In this document: piece by piece, positions 62,191-64,000 of the stretch | Position numbering within the stretch: the stretch's first letter is position 1 | Layout of the letters: each line of letters starts with the position of its first letter | Assembly: GCF_013085545.1 (NCBI RefSeq) | Contig: NZ_CP039543.1 | Coordinates: 1,178,001-1,242,000, forward strand | Reading direction: 5' to 3' | DNA: 64,000 nt | Source of the DNA: Oceanidesulfovibrio marinus | GTDB taxonomy: Bacteria; Desulfobacterota; Desulfovibrionia; Desulfovibrionales; Desulfovibrionaceae | The notes under the pieces: generated by a model | The model's database searches: none | Told to the model about the DNA's origin: nothing | The model's input: only the letters and a program-made list of their open reading frames with translations | Translations under genes and position numbers: made by a program

Positions 62191-64000
62191 TTCGTCTCCT
62201 TTGAACGCCCGGCGCGTTGCGCCGCCGAACGGATGTCGATGAGTCTTTGATGCGGTCCTATCCGCTCTCCGGGAAAACGCTCCTCGTCGAGAAGCGCAAA
62301 CTGCCCATGCGCCTGTTGCACCACATCGACTATGTATTCGTCAAATGGGGCGAAGAACGGCACGCCGCCGCGGTAGGTGTCGGAGCGGTGCGGTGGTTTG
62401 GGCGCCGTCTTGGGCGCGCCTAGCGATTCCGCTACGCTGGCGATGGGTTCCGCAGCCCAGGAGGCCCACCCCGGTAGACCGAGCGCTTGGGACAGGGGCA
62501 TGTACTCCTTGGCCGGATGCAGGAACTCCGGGCTGTAGTTGCGGTCGTCCACGACCAGGTAGTCGATGCCCTCTTCCTGGCACATGCGAATGATGGCCTC
62601 GGCGTCGTCCGAGTAGTAGGCGCCGAAAATCTTGTACAGCCGGGGCTCTACCTTGTCCCACAACCCCACGCACCACGGCTGGGACGTCTCGAACGTGGCG
62701 TAGACCCGGCGGCGGCCAAAGGTCAGCACATCATCCATAAGCGCGGGATGGCCGGCAATCACGGCATCCTTGTCCGTGCGGCGCACGGCCTCGTACAGCG
62801 GCGCGTACTCCTCGTAATGGTAGAGCCCTTCCCCCTGCAAGCGCGCGCCTGCGAGCATTGCCAGGGCGAGGACCAGGACTGCGCCCGCCACGCGCCAGTT
62901 GCGTCCTGTGGCTAACCGGGCCGTGGCTGCTCCCAGGGGGATGCCCAGTGCGAGGCACCAGAGTATATGCACGCTGTACTCGATGTACCGCTCCGGCAAG
63001 AACAGCTTGAGCAGCACAAGGCTCGACACCCAGTACAGCAGCAGCGAGGCGGCAATGATGGCCGCAATGGACGCCGAGTTGCGCGCCGCCGTGCGCCACG
63101 GCGCCTTACGCACAGTCATGAGCAGTAGTATGCCAAAGCAGACAGCGGCCACACCGCCCAGAGCCGGCCCCCAGACCTGGAAAGGCATGAGCTTTTCCAG
63201 CGGGCTGAGCAGCGCCAGCTTGAAAAGCGAAGGCGTGGGGAAGATGTCCAGCCGACCTGCGTCCGTAAAAATGACGCGGCCGACCATGTTCGCCTTGCTT
63301 ATCAGCGGGCCGAACCCTGCCGCAGTGAGAGCGAGATTGAACGCCAGGGTGACGGCCCCGCCCACGGCAAAGGCCGCAGCGATGGTGATGGTGCTCGCGC
63401 CGGCCGGCAGCGCCTTCTGCTTGCCATGGGTCATGTCCCACAGCCAGGCCAGGCCGAACGCCCCGGCGCACAGGGCGAAGATGTATGGAATGAACAGCGC
63501 CTCCAGCACGAGGCAGAGCAGCGCCAGCCGGCCGCGATCCGCCGTCCACGCCCAGAGCAGGCAGACCAGCAACGGGCCTGCAAATGCGCGGGCCAGGCCG
63601 CCGGAAATGTTGTGCAGAAAGTATGGGTGGAGCCAGAACACGGCCAGCGCGGCGAACCCAATGTAGCGGCCCAGACTGCCGCCGCCGACGATGCGTCGGG
63701 CCAGGCCGAAAACCGCCCCGCCCATGAGCGTGTACAACGCGCCGGCCACGAACTTGGAGACGATGAGAGGATCGCCCCCGAAGAGTGCAAACAAGCGGTA
63801 CAACCCGCGCACGCCCCACGAGACGTACTGCGCCGAAAACTGGGTCAGGATATCGCGGGGGGAGTAGAGCTGCGGATCGATCCAGGAGCGCATCCAGAAA
63901 AGCTGCTGGCGCACGTCGTCGTTGACGACAAAGGGATCGAACAAAAATCGCCCGTGGGCGATGAGAAAGATGAACGCCGTAATCGCAAACGCCGCCGGGA
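62187..64000 (-). CDS. Large integral membrane protein, GT-C/PMT-like, cut by the window edge
   Basis: At least 604 residues are visible, and the frame stays open to the edge, so the N-terminus lies outside. Ten or so hydrophobic helices fill the N-terminal two thirds, with an HGRFLFDPFVVNDDVRQQ loop that resembles the periplasmic acidic loop of GT-C enzymes. The C-terminal part is a soluble domain containing DYLVVDDRNYSPEF. A glycosyltransferase role is only an inference. Confidence 0.65.
   Translation of the reverse strand, partial: PAAFAITAFIFLIAHGRFLFDPFVVNDDVRQQLFWMRSWIDPQLYSPRDILTQFSAQYVSWGVRGLYRLFALFGGDPLIVSKFVAGALYTLMGGAVFGLARRIVGGGSLGRYIGFAALAVFWLHPYFLHNISGGLARAFAGPLLVCLLWAWTADRGRLALLCLVLEALFIPYIFALCAGAFGLAWLWDMTHGKQKALPAGASTITIAAAFAVGGAVTLAFNLALTAAGFGPLISKANMVGRVIFTDAGRLDIFPTPSLFKLALLSPLEKLMPFQVWGPALGGVAAVCFGILLLMTVRKAPWRTAARNSASIAAIIAASLLLYWVSSLVLLKLFLPERYIEYSVHILWCLALGIPLGAATARLATGRNWRVAGAVLVLALAMLAGARLQGEGLYHYEEYAPLYEAVRRTDKDAVIAGHPALMDDVLTFGRRRVYATFETSQPWCVGLWDKVEPRLYKIFGAYYSDDAEAIIRMCQEEGIDYLVVDDRNYSPEFLHPAKEYMPLSQALGLPGWASWAAEPIASVAESLGAPKTAPKPPHRSDTYRGGVPFFAPFDEYIVDVVQQAHGQFALLDEERFPGERIGPHQRLIDIRSAAQRAGRSKETK

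Overview
The window looks like a chromosome segment of a GC-rich deltaproteobacterium of the Desulfovibrionales (Desulfovibrio/Oceanidesulfovibrio-like). This is inferred from gene content: a divergent acetyl-CoA carboxylase with a fused carboxyltransferase, an indolepyruvate:ferredoxin oxidoreductase, several sigma-54 activators, an apparent selenoprotein, a sulfide:quinone-oxidoreductase-like flavoprotein with a DUF1641 partner, and composite palindromic repeats between genes. No rRNA, tRNA, CRISPR array or prophage was recognised.

Layout. 1-5189 (+): two GT-C type membrane glycosyltransferases (the first cut by the window edge), an RdgC-like protein split into two ORFs, and an NADPH-dependent FMN reductase. 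5350-7965 (-): an OpgG/OpgD glucan protein and an exported MsrA whose catalytic codon is an in-frame TGA followed by a hairpin that fits the bacterial SECIS rules. 8303-9937 (+): recN. 9938-22348: an MSHA-like type IV pilus locus. It has a pilin gene behind a good sigma-54 promoter, a frameshifted IS110-family insertion, a membrane-anchored sigma-54 activator, then PilC/MshG, an ExeA/MshM ATPase, secretin, PilP-like, PilO-like and a PilM-PilN fusion; no assembly ATPase gene lies in this stretch. 23248-28991 (-): a compact five-gene run with a TPR membrane protein, IorA, IorB, a GAF-containing NifA-like activator and N-carbamoylputrescine amidase, with a possible sigma-54 promoter in front.

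29323-36400: proA and nadD (+), two small exported proteins (-), flagellin (+) and a bifunctional RelA/SpoT (-). 36761-41207 (+): a SWIM/SNF2 helicase and an MFS transporter. 41425-45829: a patatin-like lipoprotein (-), a HAD hydrolase (+) and the SQR-like/DUF1641 pair (+). 46166-53607 (-): ssb, a small conserved protein, and a run motA-motB-PilZ-accC-accAD-biotinyl protein that places the flagellar stator directly upstream of acetyl-CoA carboxylase. 53760-64000: purine nucleoside phosphorylase, a lipoprotein with TPRs, SPOR and 16 N-X-S/T sequons, a small coiled-coil membrane protein, FapA/DUF342, a GT2 glycosyltransferase with an SGNH-type membrane protein, and an exported protein overlapping a large membrane protein that runs off the window.

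The strongest leads are the predicted selenocysteine MsrA, the sequon-saturated SPOR lipoprotein, the sigma-54-controlled pilus locus with its membrane-bound activator, the RdgC split by one in-frame TAG, and the three composite palindromes that all sit between convergent genes.
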